Source: Pseudomonas orientalis
GTDB taxonomy: Bacteria > Pseudomonadota > Gammaproteobacteria > Pseudomonadales > Pseudomonadaceae
Assembly: GCF_001439815.1 (NCBI RefSeq)
Contig: NZ_JYLM01000005.1
Coordinates: 401,047-465,046, forward strand
Length of the DNA: 64,000 nt
Reading direction: 5' to 3'
Every line of letters begins with the position of its first letter. Position 1 is the first letter of the stretch. Below, in pieces: positions 1-11,554 of the stretch. Below the pieces are notes generated by a model. It was not told the origin of the DNA and did no database searches. It saw nothing but the letters and a program-made list of their open reading frames with translations. The translations under genes were made by a program, and so were the position numbers.

Positions 1-404
1 TGTTCAGCGTGCACATGCTTGCGCCGTACCTGATCAACCTGCATTGTTCACCCCTGCTGCAACGCTCGACACCGGCCGACATCGTGCATATCAGCGACGA
101 TGTGGTGCGCAAGGGCAGCCGTCAGCACATCGCCTATTGCGCCACCAAGGCCGGGCTCGACAGCCTCACGCTGTCGTTTGCCGCGCAGTTCGCGCCGTTG
201 ATCAAGGTCAACGGTATCGCGCCGGCCATGGTGATGTTCAATGAAGGCGACGACGCGGCCTATCGCGCCAGGGTCCTGGCCAAGTCGGCCCTGGGCATCG
301 AGCCCGGGCCGCAAGTGATCTACCAGAGCGTGCGTTACCTGCTGGACAACCCCTATGTCACCGGGACCACCCTGACCGTCAACGGCGGGCGGCACATCAA
401 GTAA
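1..404 (+). CDS. folM: Dihydromonapterin reductase FolM, C-terminal part
   Basis: This is the 3' part of a short-chain dehydrogenase/reductase; the gene begins before the window and is open in frame from base 3. The SDR catalytic motif is visible as YCATK, followed by the NGIAP stretch and a C-terminal TGTTLTVNGG motif typical of the family. FolM reduces dihydromonapterin to tetrahydromonapterin, the pterin cofactor of pseudomonad phenylalanine hydroxylase. The folE and folX genes follow on the same strand (20 bp to folE), the known pseudomonad arrangement, and this context supports FolM over a generic SDR. Cofactor residues at the N-terminus cannot be seen here. Confidence 0.85.
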   Translation, partial: FSVHMLAPYLINLHCSPLLQRSTPADIVHISDDVVRKGSRQHIAYCATKAGLDSLTLSFAAQFAPLIKVNGIAPAMVMFNEGDDAAYRARVLAKSALGIEPGPQVIYQSVRYLLDNPYVTGTTLTVNGGRHIK

Positions 405-424
405 GCCGTTTGTGAGGATGTTGT

Positions 425-985
425 ATGACTTTGTCCCTGCCCCACCATTACCGCGAGATCTTGAAGGGCCTGGGTGAAGATCCTGAGCGCGAAGGCCTGC
501 TCGATACGCCCAAGCGCGCCGCCAAGGCGATGCAGTACCTGTGTCATGGCTACGAGCAGAACCTGCAGGAAATAGTCAACGGCGCATTGTTCGCCTCCGA
601 CAATGACGAGATGGTGATCCTCAAGGACATCGAGTTGTACTCGCTGTGCGAGCACCACTTGCTGCCCTTTATCGGCAAGGCCCATGTGGCCTATATTCCG
701 ACCGGCAAGGTGCTGGGCCTGTCGAAACTGGCGCGCATCGTCGACATGTTCGCCCGGCGCCTGCAGATCCAGGAAAACCTCACGCGGCAGATCGCCGACG
801 CCATCCAGGACGTGACCCAGGCCGCCGGCGTGGCCGTGGTGATCGAAGCCAGGCACATGTGCATGATGATGCGCGGCGTGGAGAAACAGAATTCAACCAT
901 GAACACTTCGGTGATGCTCGGCGCCTTCCGCGAGTCGAACACCACGCGCATGGAGTTCCTGCAACTGATTGGACGGAGCAAGTAG
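425..985 (+). CDS. folE: GTP cyclohydrolase I
   Basis: A 186-aa type I GTP cyclohydrolase, which converts GTP to 7,8-dihydroneopterin triphosphate. The zinc and catalytic signature is present as CEHH at residues 75-78 and the second Cys at 146 in HMCMMMRG. The motif around STMNTS near residue 157 is also typical. Length matches the family. The gene sits 20 bp after folM and 2 bp before folX, so the three are very likely co-transcribed. Placed with folX and folM, this copy probably feeds monapterin synthesis rather than only folate. Confidence 0.96.
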   Translation: MTLSLPHHYREILKGLGEDPEREGLLDTPKRAAKAMQYLCHGYEQNLQEIVNGALFASDNDEMVILKDIELYSLCEHHLLPFIGKAHVAYIPTGKVLGLSKLARIVDMFARRLQIQENLTRQIADAIQDVTQAAGVAVVIEARHMCMMMRGVEKQNSTMNTSVMLGAFRESNTTRMEFLQLIGRSK

Positions 986-987
986 CA

Positions 988-1359
988 ATGCCACAACTTC
1001 AACCAGGCATGGCGCGCATCCGGGTCAAGGACCTGTGCCTGCGCACCTTTATCGGCATCAACGAGGACGAAATCCTCAACAAGCAGGATGTGCTGATCAA
1101 CCTCACCATCCTGTATGCCGCCCAGGAAGCCGTGCGCGACAATGACATCGACCATGCCTTGAATTACCGCACCATCACCAAGGCGATCATCGCCCACGTC
1201 GAAGGCAACCGTTTTGCCTTGCTCGAACGCCTGACCCAGGAGCTGCTGGACCTGGTGATGAGCAACGAATCGGTGCTGTATGCCGAAGTCGAAGTGGACA
1301 AGCCCCACGCGCTGCGCTTTGCCGAGTCGGTTTCGATCACTCTGGCGGCCAGCCGCTGA
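988..1359 (+). CDS. folX: Dihydroneopterin triphosphate 2'-epimerase FolX
   Basis: A 123-aa protein of the FolB/FolX tunnelling fold (T-fold). It epimerises dihydroneopterin triphosphate to the monapterin form. Visible family features are the N-terminal [14 protein letters not shown], the NYRTITKAI stretch and a C-terminal [17 protein letters not shown], where the conserved active-site Lys and Glu of the fold occur. FolX is separated from FolB by its position between folE and folM rather than with folate genes. The ATG at 988 directly follows the folE stop; a longer upstream reading frame only overlaps folE and was not chosen. Confidence 0.92.
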   Translation: MPQLQPGMARIRVKDLCLRTFIGINEDEILNKQDVLINLTILYAAQEAVRDNDIDHALNYRTITKAIIAHVEGNRFALLERLTQELLDLVMSNESVLYAEVEVDKPHALRFAESVSITLAASR

Positions 1360-1375
1360 TACTCAAGTGAGCCCT

Positions 1376-1672
1376 ATGAACGACCAACAACGCCTCGAAC
1401 TCGAAGCCGCTGCCTTTCGCCGGCTGGTAGCCCACCTGGACAGCCGCAAGGATGTACAGAACATCGACCTGATGAACCTGGCCGGCTTCTGCCGCAACTG
1501 CCTGTCCAAGTGGTACAAGGCCGAGGCCGATGAGCGCCGGATCGAGCTGAGCCTCGATGACGCCCGTGAAGTGGTGTACGGCATGCCGTACGCGCAGTGG
1601 AAAGCCCACTACCAGAAAGAAGCCAGCGTCGACCAGCAAGCGGCGTTTGTCCAAGGAAAACCCCATGACTGA
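1376..1672 (+). CDS. DUF1244 family protein
   Basis: A 98-aa small protein of the DUF1244 family, recognised from the block NLAGFCRNCLSKWY (two Cys) and YGMPYAQWKAHYQKEA. Members are widespread in proteobacteria; no function is established that I can state. It starts 16 bp after folX and its stop codon (1670-1672) overlaps the start of the next gene at 1665, so it appears to be part of the same transcription unit and translationally coupled to the HopJ-like gene. Confidence 0.85.
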   Translation: MNDQQRLELEAAAFRRLVAHLDSRKDVQNIDLMNLAGFCRNCLSKWYKAEADERRIELSLDDAREVVYGMPYAQWKAHYQKEASVDQQAAFVQGKPHD

Positions 1673-2006
1673 CCTGACCACCCTGCGCGCCAGCCTCAAC
1701 AGCGGCGAACACGTTTTTGCCGATACCCTGGCCTTTGTTGCCGCAGGTTATGACTACCAGCCGCAAGCCTTCACCAACGGCGAGGTGGAAAATGCCGCCG
1801 GCCAGAACGAAGGTTCGTGCAAGACCCTGGGATTGGCGTTGCTGGAAGGGCTGAGCGATCAGGAAGCGTTGCTGGCGTTTGGCGAACACTACCGTTCGGT
1901 GGTGGCGACACCTGAAGGCAGTGACCATGGCAATATTCGGGCGTTGATCGCCCATGGCCTGGCCGGCGTGAAATTCACCGCACAGCCACTGACGCGCAAA
2001 TCCTGA
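1665..2006 (+). CDS. HopJ-family protein
   Basis: A 113-aa protein of the HopJ type III effector family, recognised from the block GEVENAAGQNEGSCKTLGLALLEGLS and the acidic FGEHYRSVV. Despite the family name, nearly all Pseudomonas genomes carry it in a housekeeping position and there is no sign here of a type III secretion locus or hrp box, so a role as an injected effector is unlikely. The ATG overlaps the end of the preceding DUF1244 gene by 8 bp. Confidence 0.8.
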   Translation: MTDLTTLRASLNSGEHVFADTLAFVAAGYDYQPQAFTNGEVENAAGQNEGSCKTLGLALLEGLSDQEALLAFGEHYRSVVATPEGSDHGNIRALIAHGLAGVKFTAQPLTRKS

Positions 2007-2021
2007 GTCACACACAAATCA

Positions 2022-2055
2022 AAATGTGGGAGGGGGCAAGCCCCCTCCCACATTT
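2022..2055. terminator. Palindromic REP sequence acting as likely bidirectional terminator
   Basis: A perfect inverted repeat with 16-bp arms (AAATGTGGGAGGGGGC and its complement) and a 2-nt loop lies between the convergent hopJ-like gene and trxB. It is a single REP of the GTGGGAGGGGGC family and ends in T-rich sequence on the plus strand, so it probably also ends transcription from both sides. Confidence 0.75.
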
Positions 2056-2070
2056 GTTTTGCAGTGCTGC

Positions 2071-3036
<966 letters not shown>

Positions 3037-3314
3037 TCACTCCTATCGACCGCCCGGACCACAAGACGGCTGGAATAAAAAAGGACCGCGAAGCACTTGG
3101 GGAAGGCTTGAACTCGCGGATCCTGAAAATAATGGGTGCAGCGTATAGAGGGGGGCAAGATTAAGGAAATACGCAATAACAATCCAGCTCATAGGAGGTC
3201 TCTATGCAGTCGCCCCGGTTGATCGACCGGTTTGTTACTGCTGATGTTGCCGCTTTCGCCCAAGAAGCAAAGCCGGTAAGGTCGGCGCGTTCGTCCCTTT
3301 GCTCGGAGTCCTCC

Positions 3315-4079
3315 ATGCCCGCCCCTGTTCTTTCCGGCCCGCAGTACCTGCGTGAAGGCCTCAAACTGGTGTTGAGCCCTGGCCTGCGCCTGTTCGTATT
3401 GCTGCCGCTGGCGATCAACCTGGTGCTGTTCGTGGGCTTGATCTATTTCGCCGGTCATCAGTTCAGCCTATGGGTCGACCATCTGATGCCGACGCTGCCA
3501 AGCTGGCTGAGCTTTCTGAATTACCTGATCTGGCCGCTGTTTGTGGTGCTGGTGGTGCTGATGGTGTTTTTCACCTTCACCATGCTGGCCAACATCATCG
3601 CTGCACCGTTCAATGGCTTTCTTTCAGAGAAAGTCGAAGTGGTAGTACGCGGCACCGACGACTTCCCGCCTTTCAGCTGGGGCGAGCTGATCGCGATGGT
3701 CCCGCGTACCCTGGCCCGGGAAATGCGCAAGCTGGGCTACTTCCTGCCGCGGGCCATCGGCCTGTTCATCCTGTCGTTCATTCCCGTGGTCAACCTGATT
3801 GCCGCGCCGTTGTGGCTGCTGTTCGGCGTGTGGATGATGGCGATCCAGTACATCGACTACCCGGCCGACAACCATAAGCTGGGCTGGAACGAAATGCTCG
3901 CCTGGCTGCGCCAGAAACGCTGGCAGAGCATAAGCTTTGGCGGCATCGTTTACCTGGTGCTGCTGGTGCCGGTGGTCAACCTGCTGATGATGCCGGCGGC
4001 GGTCGCCGGGGCCACGTTGTTCTGGGTGCGGGAACAAGGTGCCGAGGCGATGGCGGGGCAACGGGTGACCCGGTCATAA
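3315..4079 (+). CDS. cysZ: Sulfate transporter CysZ
   Basis: A 254-aa inner-membrane protein of the CysZ (EI24-like) family, which takes up sulfate for cysteine synthesis. Hydrophobic segments are near residues 25-50, 65-95 and 140-225, and the family motifs [17 protein letters not shown] and [29 protein letters not shown] stretches are present. The ATG at 3315 is preferred because it follows GGAG and gives the usual [16 protein letters not shown]-terminus; an in-frame ATG at 3204 would add 37 residues with no family resemblance. Confidence 0.93.
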   Translation: MPAPVLSGPQYLREGLKLVLSPGLRLFVLLPLAINLVLFVGLIYFAGHQFSLWVDHLMPTLPSWLSFLNYLIWPLFVVLVVLMVFFTFTMLANIIAAPFNGFLSEKVEVVVRGTDDFPPFSWGELIAMVPRTLAREMRKLGYFLPRAIGLFILSFIPVVNLIAAPLWLLFGVWMMAIQYIDYPADNHKLGWNEMLAWLRQKRWQSISFGGIVYLVLLVPVVNLLMMPAAVAGATLFWVREQGAEAMAGQRVTRS

Positions 4080-4133
4080 ATCCATCATCCCAGTGACACA
4101 ATGAAGACATGGCCCGCAGCGACACTGTGGGTC

Positions 4134-5312
4134 ATGACGACAGCCTCGCTTCACATCACCCTGATCACCGAAACCTTCCCGCCGGAAATCAACGGGGTGG
4201 CCAACACGCTTGGCCGCCTGTGCGACGGTTTGCGCGCGCGCGGCCATCAAATCGAACTGGTGCGCCCGCGCCAGGGTGTCGACCAGAGCCGGTCGAGCGA
4301 CGATGAGTTGCTGCTGTGCCGCGGCTGGCCGTTGCCGGGATATCCAGGGCTGCAATGGGGCCAATCGTCGATGCACAAACTGCTGCGACGCTGGACCCGC
4401 CAGCGTCCGGATGTGTTGTACATCGCCACCGAGGGGCCGTTGGGCCTGTCGGCACTGCGCGCCGCGCGGCGTCTGGGCATCAGTGTGGTCAGCGGCTTCC
4501 ACACCAACTTTCAACAATATTCGAACCAGTACGGCTTGAGTCTGTTGAGTCGCCTGGTCACCCATTACCTGCGCTGGTTTCATAACCGCTCGACCTTGAC
4601 CCTGGTTCCCAGCGCGAGTCAACGTCTGGAGTTGGAGCGTCGGCATTTCGAGCGTCTCGGGATGCTGTCCCGGGGGGTGGACAGCCAACTGTTCCACCCG
4701 GCGAAACGCGACTACAGCCTGCGCGAAAGCTGGGGCTTGGAGAGCGACGATATTGTGGTGCTGCACGTAGGACGCCTCGCCCAGGAGAAGAACCTCGGGC
4801 TGCTTAAACGCTGTTTCGATGCGCTGCAGAGCACTTACCCCTCGCGGCGGCTGAAGTTGGTCATCGTCGGCGATGGCCCGCAGCGCGCCCTGTTGCAGCG
4901 CGACTTGCCCGAAGCGGTGTTCTGCGGCGCCCAGCGCGGCGAAGAGCTGGCACGGCATTACGCCTCAGGCGATCTGTTCCTGTTTCCCAGCCTGACCGAG
5001 ACGTTCGGCAATGTGGTGCTGGAAGCCATGGCTTCCGGGCTGGGTGTGGTGGCGTACGACCAGGCGGCCGCCACCCAGCATATTCGCCACGGCTACAACG
5101 GGGTGCTGGCGATGCCCGGGGATGAGAACGCATTTTGCGATGCGGCCGTCTGGCTGTTGGAGGAACGCGAGACGCTGCGCCGTGCGCGTTTGAATGCCCG
5201 CCAGCACGCCAGTCGCCAAGGGTGGCCGGCGATTATCGAGCAATTCGAGAGCCAACTGCGAGGCGCATGCGGCGAGCAATTGGTTACCCCCGTCCAAACG
5301 TGCGTGCGTTGA
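4134..5312 (+). CDS. GT4-type glycosyltransferase
   Basis: A 392-aa glycosyltransferase of the GT-B fold, family 4 type, resembling GDP-mannose-dependent alpha-mannosyltransferases and SqdX-like enzymes. N-terminal ITETFPPEINGVANTLGRL is the usual acceptor-side signature. The C-terminal donor domain shows HVGRLAQEKNL and the E-x7-E motif within TETFGNVVLEAMASG. The acceptor is unknown. I chose the ATG at 4134, which gives the conserved start; an ATG at 4101 in frame is possible but weakly supported. It stands alone, 54 bp after cysZ. Confidence 0.82.
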   Translation: MTTASLHITLITETFPPEINGVANTLGRLCDGLRARGHQIELVRPRQGVDQSRSSDDELLLCRGWPLPGYPGLQWGQSSMHKLLRRWTRQRPDVLYIATEGPLGLSALRAARRLGISVVSGFHTNFQQYSNQYGLSLLSRLVTHYLRWFHNRSTLTLVPSASQRLELERRHFERLGMLSRGVDSQLFHPAKRDYSLRESWGLESDDIVVLHVGRLAQEKNLGLLKRCFDALQSTYPSRRLKLVIVGDGPQRALLQRDLPEAVFCGAQRGEELARHYASGDLFLFPSLTETFGNVVLEAMASGLGVVAYDQAAATQHIRHGYNGVLAMPGDENAFCDAAVWLLEERETLRRARLNARQHASRQGWPAIIEQFESQLRGACGEQLVTPVQTCVR

Positions 5313-5445
5313 AACGCCTTCCCGTAAATGGGTAGTGCAAGGTCGGGTAAGGATTACCTGATATTTAAATGAGGAACGCCTTTCAGTGAACTACCAACCA
5401 TTGATACCTGCCATCTCTGGCGGGTCCTTCAAATCAGTGGAGACA

Positions 5446-5631
5446 ATGAAAATGTCAACTTATGGAATGGGTGTGCGCAACGGCGTCAACATGCCGACGG
5501 CGGAGTGGACGCGCCAGCAACAGATATTGGACAAGTCCAGGGCCGAGCCCCCCACCTACGACCAATCTGCACGTAAGGACGGGCAAAGGACCGATCACAG
5601 CCGAGAGCTGAAGAAAGGGTTGGAGTACTGA
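5446..5631 (+). CDS. Small hypothetical protein
   Basis: A predicted 61-aa hydrophilic protein that I do not recognise. It has no signal peptide or membrane segment and is rich in charged residues in its second half (RKDGQRTDHSRELKKGLEY). GGAG at 5439-5442 supports starts at 5446 or 5452; a GTG at 5386 would lengthen it by 20 residues. A hairpin follows the stop. It could be a narrowly conserved pseudomonad protein, but coding is not certain. Confidence 0.5.
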   Translation: MKMSTYGMGVRNGVNMPTAEWTRQQQILDKSRAEPPTYDQSARKDGQRTDHSRELKKGLEY

Positions 5632-5644
5632 GGTTGCAGACCGG

Positions 5645-5667
5645 CTCCCCGTGACGTTCACGGGGAG
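5645..5667. terminator. Hairpin between convergent genes
   Basis: CTCCCCGTGA, a CGT loop and TCACGGGGAG form a perfect 10-bp stem between the small ORF and the convergent flavin oxidoreductase gene. There is no strong T-run, so termination strength is uncertain. Confidence 0.55.
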
Positions 5668-5676
5668 CACCGCCAT

Positions 5677-6780
5677 TTACACCAGGCTCGTCAACGCCTC
5701 ACGACTGAACGGCAGAATGTCGGCCTCTCGGCCTTCACGTACCTTCACTGCCCAGTCCGGATCCACCAGCAGCGCACGGCCCACGGCGACCAGATCGAAC
5801 TCGTCGTTATTCAGGCGCTCGAGCAGTTTTTCCAGGCTGGCCGGCTGTGCGACTTTGTCGGTGTTGACCATGAACTGCAGGAACTCGCCGTCCAGGCCGA
5901 CGCTGCCCACGGTAATCGTCGGCTTGCCCGTAAGCTGGCGGGTCCAGCCGGCCAGGTTGAGGTCGGAACCTTCGAACTCCGGCTCCCAGAACCGGCGCGT
6001 GGAGCAATGGAAAATATCCACGCCGGCGTCGGACAACGGCTTGAGGAATTCGCCCAACGCCTCGGGGGTTTGCACCAGGCGCGCGGTGTAGTCCTGTTGC
6101 TTCCACTGGGAAAAACGCAAGATGATCGGGAAGTCCGGGCCGACCGCAGCGCGGGTGGCCTGGATCAGTTCGATGGCGAAGCGCGAGCGATTGGCCAGGC
6201 TGCCGCCGTATTCGTCGGTGCGCTGGTTGCTGCCTTCCCAGAAGAACTGGTCGACCAGGTAGCCGTGGGCGCCGTGGATTTCCACACCGTCCATGCCGAT
6301 GCTTTGGGCATCCTTGGCCGCCTGGGCGAAGGCATTGATCACGTCCTTGATGTCCTGGGTGGTCATGCCATGGACGACTACGGCGCCCTCCTTGAGTTTT
6401 TCCATCGGGCCATAGGCTGGCACGCTGGCGTCAGGTTCTGTCCCGATACGACGCACACTGCCTACATGCCACAACTGCGGAACAATCTTGCCGCCTTCGG
6501 CGTGGACCGCTTCGACCACTTTCTTCCAGCCGGCCAACGCCGCTTCGCCGTAGAAATGCGGCACGTTGGGGTAGCCATTGGAGGCTGGATGGCCGACCAC
6601 GGTGCCTTCGGTGATGATCAGGCCCACACCGGCGGCGGCGCGCCGGCGGTAGTACTCGATCACCTTGGAATTGGGTACGCCGCCGGGTGAAAACGAACGC
6701 GTCATCGGTGCCATGACCACGCGGGTCGACAGTTGCAGTGCACCGAGCTGGAAAGGTTTGAACAAGGCTTGGACAGGCAT
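5677..6780 (-). CDS. NADH:flavin oxidoreductase (old yellow enzyme family)
   Basis: A 367-aa FMN-dependent ene-reductase of the old yellow enzyme family, likely reducing activated alkenes or nitro/xenobiotic compounds. Seen are the N-terminal RVVMAPMTRS, the substrate-binding DGVEIHGAHGYLVDQF with FWEGSNQRTDEYGGS, and the C-terminal FDLVAVGRALLVDPDW. The start at 6780 is preceded by GGAG; a longer reading frame upstream lacks family homology. The physiological substrate cannot be read from the sequence. The gene is monocistronic, with a REPIN upstream. Confidence 0.92.
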   Translation of the reverse strand: MPVQALFKPFQLGALQLSTRVVMAPMTRSFSPGGVPNSKVIEYYRRRAAAGVGLIITEGTVVGHPASNGYPNVPHFYGEAALAGWKKVVEAVHAEGGKIVPQLWHVGSVRRIGTEPDASVPAYGPMEKLKEGAVVVHGMTTQDIKDVINAFAQAAKDAQSIGMDGVEIHGAHGYLVDQFFWEGSNQRTDEYGGSLANRSRFAIELIQATRAAVGPDFPIILRFSQWKQQDYTARLVQTPEALGEFLKPLSDAGVDIFHCSTRRFWEPEFEGSDLNLAGWTRQLTGKPTITVGSVGLDGEFLQFMVNTDKVAQPASLEKLLERLNNDEFDLVAVGRALLVDPDWAVKVREGREADILPFSREALTSLV

Positions 6781-6891
6781 GGGGGCACTCCACGAAAGAC
6801 TGAATTTATGATGCAGATAATATGGAGGGCAGGCAGCGCTGGGTAGCACTATTGATCTGGGTGATTAAGGCGATAAAAGCAACCGAATACC

Positions 6892-6989
6892 TGTAGGAGC
6901 GAGCTTGCTCGCGAAGAGCCGGAGGGCAGCGCGTAAATCCAGAGTACGCGTCACCGTTGGCGATTTTCGCGAGCAAGCTCGCTCCTACA
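6892..6989. repeat. REPIN, TGTAGGAGCGAGC family
   Basis: Two inverted REP copies (TGTAGGAGCGAGCTTGCTCG and its complement) flank a spacer of about 50 bp. It separates the flavin oxidoreductase and glutathione peroxidase genes. Confidence 0.9.
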
Positions 6990-6999
6990 GTGAGGGGAT

Positions 7000-7482
7000 T
7001 CAGGCCAGGGCTTTTTCGATGGCCTGGATGATCGAAGGATCTTCCGGCGGCGTACGCGGCGAGAAGCGCGCAAGTACACGGCCATCCTTGCCGAGCAGGA
7101 ACTTCTCGAAATTCCAGGTGATATCCCCAGGAAACTCGGCGCCCTCGCCCGCCAGCAGGCGGTACAGCTGATGACGATCGGGGCCGTTCACCTCAAGCTT
7201 GCTGCCAAGCGGGAACGTCACCCCGTAGTTGAGGCTGCAGAACGCCTGAATCTCTTGCTCGGTACCCGGCTCCTGCCCTGCAAATTGATTGCAGGGAAGG
7301 CCCAGCACGGTGAAGCCCTGGTCCTTGTATTGCTGGTAGAGGTTCTCCAGGGCCGCATATTGCGGGGTCAGACCGCATTTGGAGGCGACGTTGACCACCA
7401 GCACGACGTGGCCCTTGAAGGGCGCCAGCGGCAGCTCTTGTCCGTCCAACGCTTTGAGTTTCAGGTCGTGGAAAGCACTCAT
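7000..7482 (-). CDS. Glutathione peroxidase (thiol peroxidase type)
   Basis: A 160-aa glutathione peroxidase-family protein that reduces peroxides. The peroxidatic residue is Cys36 in NVASKCGLTPQY, so it is the cysteine and not the selenocysteine form. The catalytic Gln (LPCNQFAGQEP, Gln70) and Trp-Asn (WNFEKFL, 123-124) are in place. Like most bacterial Cys-type enzymes it may use thioredoxin rather than glutathione. The ATG at 7482 has GGAG 8 bp upstream; an upstream in-frame start at 7539 is not supported. Confidence 0.93.
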   Translation of the reverse strand: MSAFHDLKLKALDGQELPLAPFKGHVVLVVNVASKCGLTPQYAALENLYQQYKDQGFTVLGLPCNQFAGQEPGTEQEIQAFCSLNYGVTFPLGSKLEVNGPDRHQLYRLLAGEGAEFPGDITWNFEKFLLGKDGRVLARFSPRTPPEDPSIIQAIEKALA

Positions 7483-7582
7483 GTCGAACTCCAGATATCC
7501 ATGTTCTTCGCATTGCAGCCATTCGAGATTACAGACCACAAGCCTGCAAGCATAGATGCCGATTAAAAAACTCGCCCGCCGG

Positions 7583-8047
7583 TTACTGAGCGGTTGGCCA
7601 CGGCAGTATTGGAATCGCCGTCACCGCGTTCTGCGGGCTGCCTTCGATCAGGCGGTCGCTGTAGACCAGGTAAACCAGGGTATTGCGCTTCTTGTCGAGA
7701 AAACGCACCACCTGCATGGTCTTGAACACCAGCGAGGTGCGCTCCTTGAACACTTCGTCGCCGTCCTTGAGTTCGCCCTTGAAGTGGATCGGGCCGACCT
7801 GGCGGCAGGCGATCGAGGCTTCGGCGCGGTCTTCGGCCAGGCCCAGGCCGCCTTTCACGCCGCCAGTCTTGGCGCGCGACAGGTAACACGTCACGCCGTC
7901 GACCTTGGGGTCATCGAAGGCTTCGACGACGATCCGGTCATTGGGGCCGACAAACTTGAACACGGTCGACACCTGGCCGACTTCTTCGGCCGAGGCCAGC
8001 AGTGGCATGGCCAGCAGCAGGCCGAGCAATCCCTTCACTAAACGCAT
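7583..8047 (-). CDS. creA: CreA family periplasmic protein
   Basis: A 154-aa CreA-family protein with an N-terminal signal peptide ([14 protein letters not shown], cleavage probably after residue 20). The conserved [20 protein letters not shown] and IACRQVGPI segments each carry a Cys, a likely disulfide pair. The function of CreA is not known. It lies 15 bp after the proB stop on the same strand and may be co-transcribed. Confidence 0.9.
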   Translation of the reverse strand: MRLVKGLLGLLLAMPLLASAEEVGQVSTVFKFVGPNDRIVVEAFDDPKVDGVTCYLSRAKTGGVKGGLGLAEDRAEASIACRQVGPIHFKGELKDGDEVFKERTSLVFKTMQVVRFLDKKRNTLVYLVYSDRLIEGSPQNAVTAIPILPWPTAQ

Positions 8048-8062
8048 CGTGTATTCCTTTGC

Positions 8063-9181
8063 TTAAACCAGGATCAGGTTGTCGCGGTGAACCAGTTCCG
8101 GCTCGGCCATGTAACCCAAGAGTCCGACAATCGCGTCGGACGATTGTCCAATAATCTTTTGCGCTTCCAGGGCACTGTAGTTCGCCAGTCCGCGAGCGAT
8201 CTCACGCCCATCCGGCGCCACGCACACCACCATCTCACCTCGGCGGAAGCTGCCCTGCACCAACTTGACGCCTACCGGCAGCAAGCTCTTGTTGCCCTGG
8301 GACAGCGCCGACACCGCGCCGGCGTCCAGTACCAGGGTGCCACGGGTTTGCAGGTGCCCGGCCAGCCACTGCTTGCGCGCCGCCAGCATGCCGCGCTCCG
8401 GCGACAGCAGCGTCCCAATGCGCTCCCCGGCCTTGAGACGGTCCAGCACGCGCGCAAGGCGCCCGCCGACGATGATGGTATGGGCCCCGGAACGCGCGGC
8501 CAGGCGGGCGGCACGCAACTTGGTCTGCATGCCGCCACGGCCCAATGCGCCGCCGACACTGCCGGCCACGGCGTCCAACGCCGGGTCATCGGCGCGGGCT
8601 TCGTAAATAAGCTGGGCGTCGGGGTTGTTGCGCGGGTCGGCGTCGAACATGCCGTCGCGGTCGGTGAGGATCACCAGCAGGTCGGCTTCCACCAGGTTGG
8701 CCACCAGGGCGGCCAGGGTGTCGTTGTCGCCGAAGCGGATCTCATCGGTGACCACGGTGTCGTTTTCGTTGATCACCGGGATGACCTTGAGCTCCACCAA
8801 TGCGCGCAAGGTGCTGCGGGCATTGAGGTAGCGCTTGCGGTCGGACAGGTCGTCGTGGGTCAGCAGGATCTGTGCCGTGTGGCGGCCGTGCTCGGCGAAA
8901 CTGGATTCCCAGGCCTGCACCAGGCCCATCTGGCCGATGGCGGCGGCGGCTTGCAGCTCGTGCATCGCGCTGGGTCGCGCGGTCCAGCCGAGGCGGCTCA
9001 TCCCGGCGGCAACCGCACCGGACGACACCAGCACCAACTCGACACCGGCCTCATGCAAGGCCACCATCTGCTCGACCCAGACACTCATGGCCGCGCGATC
9101 CAGCCCTTTGCCATCGGCCGTCAACAACGCGCTGCCGATCTTTACGACCCAGCGCTGCGCACCTGTCACTTTGCTCCGCAT
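8063..9181 (-). CDS. proB: Glutamate 5-kinase
   Basis: A 372-aa enzyme that phosphorylates glutamate as the first step of proline synthesis. The N-terminal amino acid kinase domain shows [20 protein letters not shown] and NENDTV; residues from about 280 form the C-terminal PUA domain. Two adjacent ATG codons (9184 and 9181) are possible; 9181 gives the usual length. It is downstream of obgE on the same strand but separated from it by a terminator-like hairpin. Confidence 0.96.
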   Translation of the reverse strand: MRSKVTGAQRWVVKIGSALLTADGKGLDRAAMSVWVEQMVALHEAGVELVLVSSGAVAAGMSRLGWTARPSAMHELQAAAAIGQMGLVQAWESSFAEHGRHTAQILLTHDDLSDRKRYLNARSTLRALVELKVIPVINENDTVVTDEIRFGDNDTLAALVANLVEADLLVILTDRDGMFDADPRNNPDAQLIYEARADDPALDAVAGSVGGALGRGGMQTKLRAARLAARSGAHTIIVGGRLARVLDRLKAGERIGTLLSPERGMLAARKQWLAGHLQTRGTLVLDAGAVSALSQGNKSLLPVGVKLVQGSFRRGEMVVCVAPDGREIARGLANYSALEAQKIIGQSSDAIVGLLGYMAEPELVHRDNLILV

Positions 9182-9248
9182 CATCTTCAACCTTAGAGTG
9201 AGGGCCGCGCGACCCAGCGCCGCCCATAACGTTATACCCGGATACCAA

Positions 9249-9273
9249 AACGCCGCTCCAAAGGAGCGGCGTT
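9249..9273 (-). terminator. Terminator after obgE
   Basis: AACGCCGCTCC, a 3-nt loop and GGAGCGGCGTT form an 11-bp stem which, read on the minus strand, is followed by TTTT. It sits between obgE and proB and probably limits read-through into proB. Confidence 0.75.
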
Positions 9274-9291
9274 CAAGTTTATCGCAACGAA

Positions 9292-10545
<1,254 letters not shown>

Positions 10546-10666
10546 TTAAAAAACCAAGACATAAGACTCTTGCAAAAATGAGCGTAGCGACCTCAATCAG
10601 CGACCGCAAATCCAGCCCCGGAGCCCATCACAAACAGCTTTGCAAGAGACTCACCCCACAAACGAA

Positions 10667-10694
10667 AAAGCCCCGTCGCGAGACAGGGCTTTTC
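10667..10694 (-). terminator. Hairpin between rpmA and obgE
   Basis: AAAAGCCC...GGGCTTTT with a GCGA loop forms a stem flanked by A and T runs, a typical intrinsic terminator after the rplU-rpmA pair. Confidence 0.7.
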
Positions 10695-10708
10695 CAGCGA
10701 TCTCGCAA

Positions 10709-10966
10709 TTAAGCTGCGACAACGCTCACGTAACGGCGGTTGAACGCGCCCTTTACTTCGAACTTGATCACGCCTTCGATTTTAGCGAAGAGGGTGTGAT
10801 CCTTACCCATGCCTACACCGTAACCGGCGTGGAATTGGGTGCCGCGCTGACGCACGATGATGTTGCCCGGAATGATTTTCTGGCCGCCATACATCTTAAC
10901 GCCAAGGCGTTTGGCTTCTGAGTCGCGACCGTTACGGGTACTACCACCAGCTTTTTTGTGTGCCAT
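10709..10966 (-). CDS. rpmA: 50S ribosomal protein L27
   Basis: An 85-aa L27 that begins [17 protein letters not shown] without the N-terminal extension seen in Firmicutes. [22 protein letters not shown] is diagnostic. It lies 34 bp after rplU on the same strand, the usual pair. Confidence 0.98.
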   Translation of the reverse strand: MAHKKAGGSTRNGRDSEAKRLGVKMYGGQKIIPGNIIVRQRGTQFHAGYGVGMGKDHTLFAKIEGVIKFEVKGAFNRRYVSVVAA

Positions 10967-11000
10967 GAGTCAATTCTCCTAGTGAGGAATTAGGCTGAAA

Positions 11001-11315
11001 TTAAGCCTGAATACCGGTGATTTTGATCTCGGTGTACCACTGGCGGTGGCCCATACGCTTCATGTGGTGCTTACGACGACGGAACTTGATGATGCGGATT
11101 TTATCGTGACGACCTTGGGAAATCACTTCAGCCACAACGGTAGCGCCAGCAACCACTGGAGCGCCGATGTTCACGTCATCGCCATTGGCGACCAACAGAA
11201 CGCGATCAAAAGTCACGGATTCGCCAGTAGCGATTTCCAGTTTTTCGATCTTCAGGTATTCACCTGGGGCGACTTTGTATTGCTTGCCACCAGTAACAAT
11301 TACTGCGTACGACAT
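11001..11315 (-). CDS. rplU: 50S ribosomal protein L21
   Basis: A 104-aa L21 with [15 protein letters not shown] at the start and the basic [16 protein letters not shown] signature. The ATG at 11315 gives the canonical protein; an in-frame extension to 11405 is unsupported. The promoter probably lies in the divergent interval with ispB (11316-11554). Confidence 0.98.
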   Translation of the reverse strand: MSYAVIVTGGKQYKVAPGEYLKIEKLEIATGESVTFDRVLLVANGDDVNIGAPVVAGATVVAEVISQGRHDKIRIIKFRRRKHHMKRMGHRQWYTEIKITGIQA

Positions 11316-11554
11316 GGTATTTCTCCGATAATCCTGCTCACCCAGCGCTTTATAAGAAGAGGTATTGGCTGGCATGGCTGCATGGGATGGACGTCCCGAA
11401 TGCAATTGCGTAAGGCAGGTGCTGCCCAGGAAGTTCAGGGTGCGCGATTGTACGCAAGCTATTGAGGCCTTGCAAGTGGCCGTCCATCGCGCCTTGACAC
11501 CCGGGGGTCAGGGTCCTAGCATGCCGCGCAACCCTTCTGGAGCGACTGTCGCTG

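Noticed and set aside
1665..2006. Possible type III effector
   Set aside because: HopJ-family name only; no hrp box, chaperone or secretion genes are near and the gene is in a housekeeping operon.
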